Assembly: GCA_027943245.1 (NCBI GenBank)
Contig: JANDJZ010000129.1
Span: 1 to 64,000, forward strand
Direction: 5' to 3'
DNA from: Acanthamoeba sp. SK_2022b
Taxonomy: Eukaryota; Discosea; Longamoebia; Acanthamoebidae
DNA: 64,000 nt
The position numbers and the translations under genes are program-made. Shown one piece after another: positions 40,935-51,000 of the stretch (position 1 is the first letter of the stretch; each line of letters opens with the position of its first letter). The notes beneath the pieces were generated by a model. It was given only the letters and a program-made list of their open reading frames with translations. It was not told the DNA's origin and made no database searches.

Positions 40935-42402
40935 TTCTATGCAACCCCATTCGCAACTTGTTTGCACTTAACATCAAAAAAAGAAGCAATAGTAGTTTCA
41001 CAAAAGCAAGCGAAGGCATCGGATATGGTTGTAATAAAATACTGGTACTTCCGACCAACCAAATGATATTAAAACAAATCGCATTACTGAAGATGTGTTC
41101 AGCCAATTTTAAATTAACTTTTATCATTCTCACAGCGACAATGATTGCGACAGTCAGCATAAAAATAACACCAAGCAATCCGCTATTTTTTAACTGCGTC
41201 AAAAACGGCGTCTGTATACTTCTTTTATAATGTGCATCTAACTCCATAAGGTCAACTTTTTTTGTCTCTCCTTTATCACCAATGCCGGAAGGTGAATAAT
41301 ATAGCCCTCCATAGCCAATGCCTATCAGACTTTCGGGGAAATACTGCCCCGTATATTTCCAATAATCTGTCATTTGACTTGAGCGAGTATTCATCGATTT
41401 ACTGGAGTACAAATTCATCATAGCAGGCAGCGCTATGATGCAGATGAGAAAAGTTATCGTTATTTTTAACTTTGGTATTCTCTTATTAAGAATGTTAATG
41501 ATGATATCATACAATATAAAGAGAAAGGCGAAGGCGAATAAAAACTTGTACATATTAAAATACATCACTGCACCAATAACGATTGTTGCCAAACAGATTG
41601 TAAATCTTTGCGGCAATCTGGAAAAGAATAAAGCAAAAATCATCAAGGAGTAAATAGTGAAATAGTTGTATATCTTATCTTGATCTATTATGGTAACCTT
41701 TACTCCATATCTCTCCCATAATAAATCATAATATATATTACTCGCCGCTATACTGGATGCGAAGTTTATTAGGTCAAAGACACAAAAGAAAGTCAATACT
41801 TTATAAAACCCTAATGCCGAAAGCTGTTTCATGCAATTAAAGAAAAGATAAATCAGCACGCTGAAATAAATAACACCGCGAAAATAAACAACTTGCCTTT
41901 TAATCTGACCAAGGCCACCTTGCATAACGTGATTGAAAAACGCTGAAGTTGAAATTATACCGATTACGCATCCTTGAATAATAATCGCTACAGTTAGAAA
42001 GATGGCAACCTTATACTCTCTCTGTCGAAACTTAAACCAGCTGGAATGAAAAGTGAAGTGTGCGAGCAAAGCAAAAAAAATAGTTACAAAGACAATATCG
42101 ACAATCGATATAAAACTAAAGAATTTATAATGATAAATGAAGTTTCTAGCTATAGCGACGTTATAATCATGGATTGGCATAACCATGATGTTATATGACG
42201 AATACGAACAGAGTACGTATAAAGCGAAAAGTATCACTGCATGTAAATTGAAGTTATACTTAACTACAATACGATATAAATAGGCAAAGGCAAGGAAAAG
42301 ACCAAGAAAAAAAACAATGCTATCGTAAACTATAAGCAAAGCAGGAAGTTCAGTGATAATTGGTAGTTTCTCTGGCTCGATCATAAGTCGATATATACTC
42401 AT
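40924..42402 (-). CDS. Polysaccharide polymerase Wzy-like membrane protein
   Basis: A 492-residue, very hydrophobic protein with about 11-12 membrane segments. A large extracytoplasmic loop near residues 335-400 (SKSMNTRSSQMTDYWKYTG, then IGYGGLYYSPSG) is followed by HYKRSIQTPFLTQLKNSGLLGVIFML, the layout of Wzy/O-antigen ligase proteins. It does not have the even 12-14 TM, loop-poor pattern of Wzx. The start overlaps the upstream glycosyltransferase by 53 bp and its end overlaps the TupA-like gene. It is one of two polymerase candidates in the locus. Primary homology to a known Wzy is not recognisable by eye. Confidence 0.7.
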   Translation of the reverse strand: MSIYRLMIEPEKLPIITELPALLIVYDSIVFFLGLFLAFAYLYRIVVKYNFNLHAVILFALYVLCSYSSYNIMVMPIHDYNVAIARNFIYHYKFFSFISIVDIVFVTIFFALLAHFTFHSSWFKFRQREYKVAIFLTVAIIIQGCVIGIISTSAFFNHVMQGGLGQIKRQVVYFRGVIYFSVLIYLFFNCMKQLSALGFYKVLTFFCVFDLINFASSIAASNIYYDLLWERYGVKVTIIDQDKIYNYFTIYSLMIFALFFSRLPQRFTICLATIVIGAVMYFNMYKFLFAFAFLFILYDIIINILNKRIPKLKITITFLICIIALPAMMNLYSSKSMNTRSSQMTDYWKYTGQYFPESLIGIGYGGLYYSPSGIGDKGETKKVDLMELDAHYKRSIQTPFLTQLKNSGLLGVIFMLTVAIIVAVRMIKVNLKLAEHIFSNAICFNIIWLVGSTSILLQPYPMPSLAFVKLLLLLFLMLSANKLRMGLHRNAN

Positions 42403-43510
42403 CTGTTATGTTATAAATATCAAAAAGCTTTATAACATCGGGCTCAACAATAACTTCTGTAGTAGAGTTCAATGCCCACTCAAGATTATTTTCCGTTATC
42501 TCTTTGACAGATGGGATTAACTCTAGTAATTCTCCTGCCCCGCCAACTGGGTTAATTAACACACGTTTTTTGGCTAATGCACTTTCAACAACGACTCGAC
42601 CAAATGGCTCACGCCATTGAAAAGGGAAAATGACAATATCTACGTTATTTAAGAAATGCTCGATATTAACGCGTCCCATCTGAATAATATCAGCTGAATG
42701 CAACATAACTCGAAACTCATCATTGTCATCAAAACAATCACCTGCAGCGAAAGCTTTTATATTATATCCGGCGTTACGCAATTTAACAATCAAGCGGCAA
42801 TATACGTCAAACCCCTTTTCTTTTGTTAAGCGTCCGATAAACCCGATACGAATCACATCTGCAGAGGGCGAACATCCGGAATAAACTGATACTGGATTAT
42901 AAGTATAATCCTTTAATGCATTCTTGAAGAATTTATTCTTTATATGAAAATCCATGATAAAAAAACTAATGCCAATATAATAATTGACTTTTTTACTATA
43001 AATTCTCTTTAAAGAGGACCAAAAAAAAACTGACAGCGTATGCGGCTCAATATTTTTTCCTTTGCAATACATCGTCGTATTCGGATGCATTAGATAGTAA
43101 TCACGTGAAGTATGGACTAGTGTAATCCCCAGAGCGTTAACGACACTCCAAACTGCGACTGAAAATCCAGATAAATTATTTGTATTCACTATATCCGGTT
43201 GAAACTCTACCACTTCCTTCCTAAACGGAGTTTTCATTAATAGGTTATAATTATCAATAATGTGCCATAAAAAGCGTAGTAAAACATTCCGCCTTCTGCC
43301 ACTGAAAGGCCAATATATATTTCTAAGTGGTATGTATACGACCTCGACGCCATTGATTATAGAGAACGACCTTAACGATTTATCACATAGCGTAATTACC
43401 CTAACTTGATGACCTCTTCTAACTAGTTCCTCACTTAGCAATTGAAGAGATATCTCGGCACCGCCCATCTGATATGGTGCGTATAACGAGCTAACCATCA
43501 TAATTTTCAC
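42350..43510 (-). CDS. Glycosyltransferase family 4
   Basis: A 386-residue GT-B enzyme. I chose GTG 43510 (VKIMMVSSLYAPYQMGGAE) because AGGA lies eight bases before it and the family normally starts there; ATG 43519 and 43534 lie just upstream. The acceptor domain has VNTNNLSGFSVAVWSV and TSRDYYLMHPN. The donor domain has GFIGRLTKEKGFDV and FPFQWREPFGRVVVESALAKKRVLINPVGGAGE with the E-x7-E motif. It is first after wzc-2 and the hairpin at 43552. Donor and acceptor unknown. Confidence 0.88.
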   Translation of the reverse strand: MKIMMVSSLYAPYQMGGAEISLQLLSEELVRRGHQVRVITLCDKSLRSFSIINGVEVVYIPLRNIYWPFSGRRRNVLLRFLWHIIDNYNLLMKTPFRKEVVEFQPDIVNTNNLSGFSVAVWSVVNALGITLVHTSRDYYLMHPNTTMYCKGKNIEPHTLSVFFWSSLKRIYSKKVNYYIGISFFIMDFHIKNKFFKNALKDYTYNPVSVYSGCSPSADVIRIGFIGRLTKEKGFDVYCRLIVKLRNAGYNIKAFAAGDCFDDNDEFRVMLHSADIIQMGRVNIEHFLNNVDIVIFPFQWREPFGRVVVESALAKKRVLINPVGGAGELLELIPSVKEITENNLEWALNSTTEVIVEPDVIKLFDIYNITDEYISTYDRARETTNYH

Positions 43511-43551
43511 GATGACCATCCTAGGAAAAAGCATACATCGTTACTATTAAC

Positions 43552-43572
43552 AGCAGCCCTGAATGGGCTGCT
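43552..43572 (-). terminator. Attenuator-like hairpin after wzc-2
   Basis: AGCAGCCC and GGGCTGCT form a perfect 8-bp stem with a 5-nt loop, 18 bp after the wzc-2 stop. There is no U-run (GTTAATAG follows). A stem-loop after wzc that attenuates transcription is known in E. coli K30 capsule loci; this may be the counterpart. Confidence 0.5.
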
Positions 43573-43590
43573 ATCATTACACATCTCAAC

Positions 43591-45762
43591 TTACTTCTTC
43601 GTTGACTCGTATTCATAATGATAGTAACCATAACCACCATAATAACTACTCGCTTTCTTTTCAACAGCGTTAAGAATAACGCCTTTGATATTGGTACCAT
43701 TCTGCTCAAAGCGACGAATACTGACCTCAACTTCTTTTACTGTATTAACACCAAAGCGCGCGATCATCAACGCAGTACCTGCATGGTGGCCAATAATAGC
43801 AGCATCAGTAACAGCCAAAATTGGAGGCGTATCAACCAATACCATATCATAGTTTTGGCTAGCCCAATCAATCAATTCACCAAGACCACGCGTCATCAAT
43901 AGTTCGGAAGGGTTAGGCGGAACTTGACCACGAACAATAATGTCCATACCCTCAACATTGGTTTTCTTGATTGCATTTTCAATTGAAACTTGCTGCGCTA
44001 AGACATCAGATAAACCATTGCCACCATCAATACCAAGCAACGAGTGAAGATACCCCTTACGCATATCCGCATCTATCACCAGTACTTTTTGCCCTGATTG
44101 TGCAATAACTGCTGCCAAGTTGATGCTCACGAATGTCTTACCGATATTCGGGCTTGCCCCGGAGATCATCAGTACGTTATTCTTCGCCTCCATCATGGCA
44201 AAGTGGAGGCTAGTGCGTAAACTACGAATAGCTTCGATAGCTAAATCGGCCGGGTTGCCATTAGCCAGTAAACTATCCGAATCAGCATTAACTTTGCGCC
44301 TTGAGGCCAATCGAATCTGGAGGTCTTTCTTTTGTTGCCATTCAGAGAGAGGAATACTGGCATAGACATTAAATCCTTCCTGTTCTAGCTGATCGGGTGA
44401 TTCAATACCTCTATGCATACGCATTTTTATAACAACGAAAGCGACGGACAGCAAACCACCGAGGAAAATTGCTATTAAAACGATTAATGTCTTTCTTGGT
44501 TTAACAGGTCGCGGCTGCGCAACTGCATCATCAACTATGCGAACATTACCGACCGTACTGGCTTTAGTAATACTCAATTCTTGTTGCTTATTAAGCAACT
44601 GCATATAAATGACCTTACCCGCATCAACATCGCGCGTTAATCGCAAAATCTCTTGTTGCGTCTGTGGCATTGTAGCGACACGCTTGTTTAACTTCGCCCG
44701 TTCTTTCTCTAAGGTAGACCTCTTCTCCATCAAAGCACGATATGCAGGGTGTTCTTTCGTAAACAGTTTCGAAATCTCAGCCTCTTTAAATGTCAGCTCG
44801 TTAAGTTGCGATTCTACGGCAACAATACTATCCAGCACCGATTTTGCTTCCAATGATAAATCAACAGAATCGTTCTTCTTCCGATAGCTGTTAAGCTTAT
44901 CTTCGGCATCATCTAGTGATGATCTTACGGCTGGCAACTGTTCTTTAAGAAACTCCAGACTTTTTTCTGCTTCTTCAGATTTACGAGCTACGTTCTGCAG
45001 AACGTAGTTTTCATCAATGCTGTTCAGTGTTTTTTGTACCAACGCCTTGCTTTCCCCGGTTAGAGTCAGCTCCAAAACACCAGTTTTCTTACCTCGATCA
45101 GTGACCACTAGCGACTTTAAAACACTATTTATCGCAGCTAAACGCGTTTTTTTAGTGATATAGTAAGTAGCTCCTGCTTTTGCCGAGATATTATTAACAA
45201 CAACCGTTACACCTTGACCAAATGCCAGATCACCAAACTTTCCTTTTAATATTTCACCATCACCATCGCTAAGAGAGAATGATTGATCATCTAAGACAGT
45301 AAGTGTTAATTCTTCACCAAACAATATCTCAGGTACCAACAGTCGTGGCACTTCAATTTCTTGCGGCTTACTGCCCGTTAAGCGCGCCCAACCTTTTCCA
45401 AAAACAGGAAAGAATTTTCTTTCAACGGAAACGTCGAGCCCCAGATCATCAACAGCTTTGCCTATGATCATCCGAGACTTAATTAACTCAATTTCTGTTG
45501 TTGATTCGGCCTGAGAGTTTGGAATCATTTGTGAAAGATTATCCAGCAAAGACCCACCAGGTTTTTTCTCAACTTGCACGAGAGAATCAGCCTGGTAAAC
45601 GGGCGTTGTGAATAACGAATAAATGATGCCGAAAACTGCAAATAATGTAACAACACCAATGATAAGCCATCTATGATCGAGCAATGCCCCAAGCACTTGG
45701 GCAATGTTAAAATCATTGCCTTTAGTGTTGGTGGCGCTTTTCTTTGTGGTTATATCTGTCAT
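43591..45762 (-). CDS. wzc: Tyrosine-protein kinase and polysaccharide co-polymerase Wzc (copy 2)
   Basis: An inner-membrane bacterial tyrosine kinase that controls chain length and export with Wza. The 723 residues have a TM helix near 35-55, a periplasmic coiled-coil PCP domain with the family PxxPRxPxxP-like stretch (AQPRPVKPRKTL), a second TM near 430-450, and the kinase. Walker A is GASPNIGKT (535-543), Walker A' VLVIDADMR (560-568) and Walker B MVLVDTPP (640-647). The C-terminal cluster (706-718) has seven tyrosines for autophosphorylation. It follows wzb by 11 bp, the normal wzb-wzc pair. It differs greatly from copy 1 at 53313. Confidence 0.95.
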   Translation of the reverse strand: MTDITTKKSATNTKGNDFNIAQVLGALLDHRWLIIGVVTLFAVFGIIYSLFTTPVYQADSLVQVEKKPGGSLLDNLSQMIPNSQAESTTEIELIKSRMIIGKAVDDLGLDVSVERKFFPVFGKGWARLTGSKPQEIEVPRLLVPEILFGEELTLTVLDDQSFSLSDGDGEILKGKFGDLAFGQGVTVVVNNISAKAGATYYITKKTRLAAINSVLKSLVVTDRGKKTGVLELTLTGESKALVQKTLNSIDENYVLQNVARKSEEAEKSLEFLKEQLPAVRSSLDDAEDKLNSYRKKNDSVDLSLEAKSVLDSIVAVESQLNELTFKEAEISKLFTKEHPAYRALMEKRSTLEKERAKLNKRVATMPQTQQEILRLTRDVDAGKVIYMQLLNKQQELSITKASTVGNVRIVDDAVAQPRPVKPRKTLIVLIAIFLGGLLSVAFVVIKMRMHRGIESPDQLEQEGFNVYASIPLSEWQQKKDLQIRLASRRKVNADSDSLLANGNPADLAIEAIRSLRTSLHFAMMEAKNNVLMISGASPNIGKTFVSINLAAVIAQSGQKVLVIDADMRKGYLHSLLGIDGGNGLSDVLAQQVSIENAIKKTNVEGMDIIVRGQVPPNPSELLMTRGLGELIDWASQNYDMVLVDTPPILAVTDAAIIGHHAGTALMIARFGVNTVKEVEVSIRRFEQNGTNIKGVILNAVEKKASSYYGGYGYYHYEYESTKK

Positions 45763-45773
45763 TATGATCTCTA

Positions 45774-46208
45774 TTAAGGATTCAGTGCTTTAACCCATTT
45801 CTGAGCCGAATCAGCAAGTAAACGGTAAACAAACTCAAAGGCTTCATGGCTTTTGCCATATGGATCAGGGATGTCTTTTTGATTCATCCAGTGACCAAAT
45901 AGCATTGTCTTTCCTCTAACCTCCGGTGCTAACCGAGTGACAGCCTCAATATGGCTCTTTTCCATAACTAAAATCAGCGAGTACGCCCTACACAAATCAC
46001 GAGTCAACTGTTTGGCAATATGTTCGTCAAGTGATAAACCATGCGCTTGCGCAACGAGACTGGCTGTTGAGTCAGCAGCGCTCCCAACTACGGCCCCCAA
46101 ACCAGCGGAATCAATGTTTTTAGAAGGTAAAAACTGCTTGAGTAGTCGTTCACCAGTCGGAGAGCGGCATATATTGCCAACGCAAACAACTAAGATAGAA
46201 TCAAACAT
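45774..46208 (-). CDS. wzb: Low-molecular-weight protein-tyrosine-phosphatase Wzb
   Basis: Dephosphorylates Wzc. From ATG 46208 (AGGGAT eight bases upstream) it has 144 residues and begins MFDSILVVCVGNICRSPTGERLL, aligning with E. coli Wzb; the ATG at 46214 is too close to the ribosome site. The P-loop CVGNICRS carries the nucleophilic Cys and Arg, and the general-acid loop is DPYGKS near 113. It is separated from wza by nine kilobases of other genes, which is unusual, since wza-wzb-wzc are normally adjacent. Confidence 0.96.
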   Translation of the reverse strand: MFDSILVVCVGNICRSPTGERLLKQFLPSKNIDSAGLGAVVGSAADSTASLVAQAHGLSLDEHIAKQLTRDLCRAYSLILVMEKSHIEAVTRLAPEVRGKTMLFGHWMNQKDIPDPYGKSHEAFEFVYRLLADSAQKWVKALNP

Positions 46209-46585
46209 ATTCATATCCCTGAGGCTTAGTATGAGTACTTGTACGAGGTTTCACTTTGGCTTAAACCATTCATGTCTTTGATGAGTTTACTATATCAAAA
46301 TCACCATCCCCATGCACAAGCTTTCAGAACCCGTTATCGGCAGCACACTCTAGTAAGAACAGACGATTACATCTCATCGGCAGTAAACTCACACATGACG
46401 ACCTGCACCTACTCTTTCTGTTCTCCGAGGCCAAGCCCATTTCATAGTACACAAGCTTCGTGCCTGCTATCTGTGGTTAAAATTAATACAACAAGAGTTT
46501 ATTTTCAACTGGGAAAGAGTAGTTCCTTATCACCATGTGGCTACCAGGAGGAAAAATTTGCTATTTTAACAATTCGAATGAATAC
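46209..46585. other. Noncoding spacer between glf and wzb
   Basis: 377 bp. I translated the minus strand by eye and found no remnant of wza or of any transferase; stops are frequent. Its best feature is a possible promoter at 46480-46508. It marks the border between the two exopolysaccharide blocks. Confidence 0.6.
46480..46508 (-). promoter_or_regulatory. Possible promoter for wzb-wzc-2
   Basis: Reading on the minus strand, TTGAAA, 17 bp, TAATTT. This is a good sigma-70 match in the right spacing. It leaves a leader of about 265 nt before wzb. No experimental or comparative support. Confidence 0.35.
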
Positions 46586-47737
<1,152 letters not shown>

Positions 47738-47785
47738 TCACCTTCATTATAAATACAACGTATTGAAAAATAAAAACCTAATATG

Positions 47786-48925
47786 TTACGATATCGCTGA
47801 TATAACCTTTTCCATTTGTACTTCCCAGACTAGCTCATTCTCGACAAAACAACGCATTTCATTGGGGTCAAAATCCACTCGTTTATACCAATTTAATAAT
47901 TCGCTGATATCGATAGCTGATTCATCCGGAGGAACCTGGTAAAAATAGTTGGTTCCTTCAAAGGCGTCATCTTTATGACTTTTAACAAACGGCAGGCCTC
48001 GCGCACAGTATTCTTTTGACTTCAAAGAGCAATTATATTCATTATTACTACGATGACGACCTAATGAGTCAACGGCGATGTTTGAGGATTCGAAAATTTT
48101 AGTTAATGCATCACCATGTTGAGGTCCATGAAAAATAACATACTTTCTTAAATTAAGTTTATCAACCAAAGCTTTGAGTTCTGATTCTGCCCCCCCGAAG
48201 TCGGAATTCCCAACAATATCAAAGTATACAGCCTTGCTATTGGAGCTATTTTTGTAATATTCCGCCAACCCTGTAATTATTCGATCATAACCATGCCAAA
48301 AGGCCAACTGTGCAACACCAATAAGTCTGATAGGCTCATCATTAACCGTCTTGGAAAAACAATTTTTGATCATCGGATTTTGAGAGATATCCACTGAATT
48401 GAAAATCCTCAAAGCCTTTACACCCCAGATTTCTTTAGTAAAAGCGCCCATATACACAATTAAATCAATGTTTTTTTTCGAAGTGGAGAATTGCCATCTA
48501 AATAAAAAGTTATACAATTTTTCTTTGAGGTTTTTTGATTCGTTAAGAAATGGGTACGTCGGCATTTCTAAGACAATTTTTTTAGCCTTTAGCTTTATTT
48601 TTTTTATGAAATTACTAAAACCAATACTTCTTATTGTAGGAAATGGCTGTCGAAGATATACCATATGGTAATCATCGTCACGCCCACTTAGATAGTGAAT
48701 AACCTCGTTGTAAAAAAAAATATTCCTTCGCTTGCTCAACTTTTCCTCATGATACTCACCTGTGATTAGGTTGGTTTTCATCAGTCCATAACTAGTCATG
48801 GAGAAAATATCCACATCGTACCCTAAGTGAATAAATGCTTTGCATTGCGCAAAAATTTTTTTGTTTACACCATTGCTCTTGGCACTCGTGTCCAATAATG
48901 TTATGTATGCAATTTTCTTCATCAT
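47786..48925 (-). CDS. Glycosyltransferase, GT-B fold
   Basis: A 379-residue protein starting MMKKIAYITLLDTSAKSNGVNKKIFAQCKAF, typical of GT4-type transferases. RLIGVAQLAFWHGYDRIITGL is the start of the donor domain and AVDSLGRHRSNNEYNCSLKSKEYCARGLPFVKS occupies the usual donor-binding site. The canonical E-x7-E pair is altered there (KSKEYCARGLPFV). It is close to the galactofuranosyl/rhamnosyl type seen next to glf, but I cannot assign donor or linkage. Low GC and very AT-rich codon use. It starts 23 bp after the GT4 gene upstream of it. Confidence 0.75.
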   Translation of the reverse strand: MMKKIAYITLLDTSAKSNGVNKKIFAQCKAFIHLGYDVDIFSMTSYGLMKTNLITGEYHEEKLSKRRNIFFYNEVIHYLSGRDDDYHMVYLRQPFPTIRSIGFSNFIKKIKLKAKKIVLEMPTYPFLNESKNLKEKLYNFLFRWQFSTSKKNIDLIVYMGAFTKEIWGVKALRIFNSVDISQNPMIKNCFSKTVNDEPIRLIGVAQLAFWHGYDRIITGLAEYYKNSSNSKAVYFDIVGNSDFGGAESELKALVDKLNLRKYVIFHGPQHGDALTKIFESSNIAVDSLGRHRSNNEYNCSLKSKEYCARGLPFVKSHKDDAFEGTNYFYQVPPDESAIDISELLNWYKRVDFDPNEMRCFVENELVWEVQMEKVISAIS

Positions 48926-48948
48926 TAGCCTATACTAGATAACACTTC

Positions 48949-50037
48949 TTAATTGAACACCTTGAGCAAACGCTCTTCATATCTATCCTCATAGAAGAAA
49001 TCGATGCTCTCCGCGATTATTTCCGGTGATGGATTTATATCGCCATCAACAACACGCTGCATAAGATTTGCCAAACTATCTACATCACCTACAGGGAACA
49101 GATAGCCGTTTCTTCCATCCACTATAAAATCTCTCGGGCCTGTTTTACAATCAGAGCTGATGCAGACAATGCCTCTAGACATCGCCTCACCAATTACTGT
49201 GGGCAATCCTTCGAAAGCAGATGCTAATAACAAGGCATTCGGATTACCAGCCAGTCTCCAAGGATCATTAACCCATCCACGTAACAGCTCTAATTTTTTA
49301 TTAGCTGGGCTGTTCTTTATATACTTCTCGATTAGATCAGCATCTTCGCCATCACCAATAAATTTTACGCGAAAATCTCCATTTACTTTTCCCGCTGCAT
49401 CGATTATATCTCTAATCCTCTTCTGACCATCAATTAGTAATCTGCCAATGAAGACAAAGGTTGTAATGTCATTTTTTCTTTTTATTATATCCATGCGAGA
49501 GAATGGATTCGGGAAATAAATAACCTTCTCAGGCTCAACGCAGGCTTTTATAAATTCATCATTTATCTCTTTACTTATTCCTAAACAGTAGTCGGCTTGT
49601 GTTGAATATTTTATATTCCCGAATCCTGATGCTATGGAGAAATGAGGCCAGGAAAGCAATTTATATTTAAGACCAAAGATATTACGAATCTTATTCGCAT
49701 AGACAAGCTGACCAAATCCAGTGCAGACAACATAATTGGGTCTATATCGAATGAGAACCAAAAATACATACATGGCGTGAAGAATGAAGTCGAGGTGTTT
49801 TATTCCACTCCGAAAAGGGAAGCGAGAACCGTTTATATTATTAATCCATGATTCTTTCCCCGTATAGAAAAATTTTGTTTTCCCATTTATTAAATTACTC
49901 TGACCGCCACTGAGAGAAATAATACGTGTTGTGTATTTTTTATTTTTAGATAAAATCGTATTAGTTCGTTCAATGACCTTTTCCATTCCCCCCATACCTG
50001 AAACGAATGAAGTCAATATTAATATTTTCTTTTCCAT
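48949..50037 (-). CDS. Glycosyltransferase family 4
   Basis: From ATG 50037 (MEKKILILTSFVSGMGGMEKVIERT) it has 362 residues; the upstream TTG at 50073 is less likely. The GMGGMEKV acceptor-loop signature and the donor part (TTFVFIGRLLIDGQKRIRDIIDA, LLRGWVNDPWRLAGNPNALLLASAFEGLPTVIGEAMSRGIVCISSDCKTGPRDFI) with E-x7-E are typical of WaaG/WcaI-like galactosyl- or glucosyltransferases. Low-GC codon use. Preceded by a ~195-bp gap after the DUF4422 gene. Confidence 0.9.
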   Translation of the reverse strand: MEKKILILTSFVSGMGGMEKVIERTNTILSKNKKYTTRIISLSGGQSNLINGKTKFFYTGKESWINNINGSRFPFRSGIKHLDFILHAMYVFLVLIRYRPNYVVCTGFGQLVYANKIRNIFGLKYKLLSWPHFSIASGFGNIKYSTQADYCLGISKEINDEFIKACVEPEKVIYFPNPFSRMDIIKRKNDITTFVFIGRLLIDGQKRIRDIIDAAGKVNGDFRVKFIGDGEDADLIEKYIKNSPANKKLELLRGWVNDPWRLAGNPNALLLASAFEGLPTVIGEAMSRGIVCISSDCKTGPRDFIVDGRNGYLFPVGDVDSLANLMQRVVDGDINPSPEIIAESIDFFYEDRYEERLLKVFN

Positions 50038-50232
50038 TATCTTCGAGCCCCTTGACGCATCCATATGTCCCAACTCATCAAATTAGCATTTCTGGCTAGC
50101 ACCAAAAACCTGTATATGCTTGGCTACCGATTTAATTGGAACAACGCAGTAAATACGTTCACTACTAAAAAAAGCAAACGACAATGTATACATTCTATTT
50201 CCTTGTCGGGAAATTCAATTTAACCACTCACA

Positions 50233-50982
50233 TCATAGATATTGTCTCTTAATAAGCCCAAAGCCTTTTTTTAAGACGTTCTCACCTTCAATATTGGCAA
50301 CGGCCATTTCTTTTACTTTTAATTTGTGAGCATTTGCTCTGATCCAAACATTAAAGAGCCTCTCTGACATGAAACCAAAAACACGTCTTTGGTAGGCATC
50401 ATAAGTTTCGTACGGAATCTTATCTTTTAAGGAGAATAGAATCCCGAATAACCATTCGCAGTATTCATCGATAACCTCTTTCCTTGCAATGAACATATTG
50501 TAAAGGCTTATTTTTTTACTATTCATTACCGCATCAAAACTTTCAATATACGCAGGCTCATTATTTTCAATCTCAGCTCTTAATAGTTCAAAATCATTTT
50601 CCCCATGAGCTTTAATATAGTGATCCTTTATTTTAACAATGTAATAGTTTCTTGGCTTTGACACAATCAGATCGAATCCACTTAGTTCGGAGTCGATCTC
50701 TTCGCGGCTTAATATTCCGCGACCATTTATTTGAACAGAACAGCTCCCAGATGAAAAATATCTACGATAGTGGACCAAGCCAACAATATCTTCTCTCGCA
50801 TTTTTCCATATCCAATAAAGGGCTGTAAGTTCGCAGAAATAGGGATTCAAAGAGCTGATGTTTTCACCGTTCGCATCCGTTAATATATCAGAATTTACAT
50901 TTCCAGAACCAACTTTAATCGGCGTGTAAACATTGTCTGCCGGGAACTGATAATCCTTATGGGTGACTATATATATGACCAT
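50233..50982 (-). CDS. DUF4422-family protein, probable glycosyltransferase
   Basis: A 249-residue soluble protein with the DUF4422 hallmarks: YIVTHKDYQFP at the N-terminus, VGSGNVNSDILTDANGENISSLNPYFCELTALYWIWKNA near 27-62, and GLVHYRRYF near 68-76. Members are found almost only in polysaccharide loci and are usually presumed to be glycosyltransferases, some linked to galactofuranose transfer. Here it lies in a Glf-encoding block, which fits that idea. ATG 50982 follows AAAAGGTG. Function is inferred from family and place only. Confidence 0.8.
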   Translation of the reverse strand: MVIYIVTHKDYQFPADNVYTPIKVGSGNVNSDILTDANGENISSLNPYFCELTALYWIWKNAREDIVGLVHYRRYFSSGSCSVQINGRGILSREEIDSELSGFDLIVSKPRNYYIVKIKDHYIKAHGENDFELLRAEIENNEPAYIESFDAVMNSKKISLYNMFIARKEVIDEYCEWLFGILFSLKDKIPYETYDAYQRRVFGFMSERLFNVWIRANAHKLKVKEMAVANIEGENVLKKGFGLIKRQYL

Positions 50983-51000
50983 TTTACACCTTTTAAATTC

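Noticed and set aside
40924..42402. Wzx flippase
   Set aside because: A large loop near residues 335-400 and the following N-x2-G-L-L-G segment fit Wzy/ligase better than Wzx.
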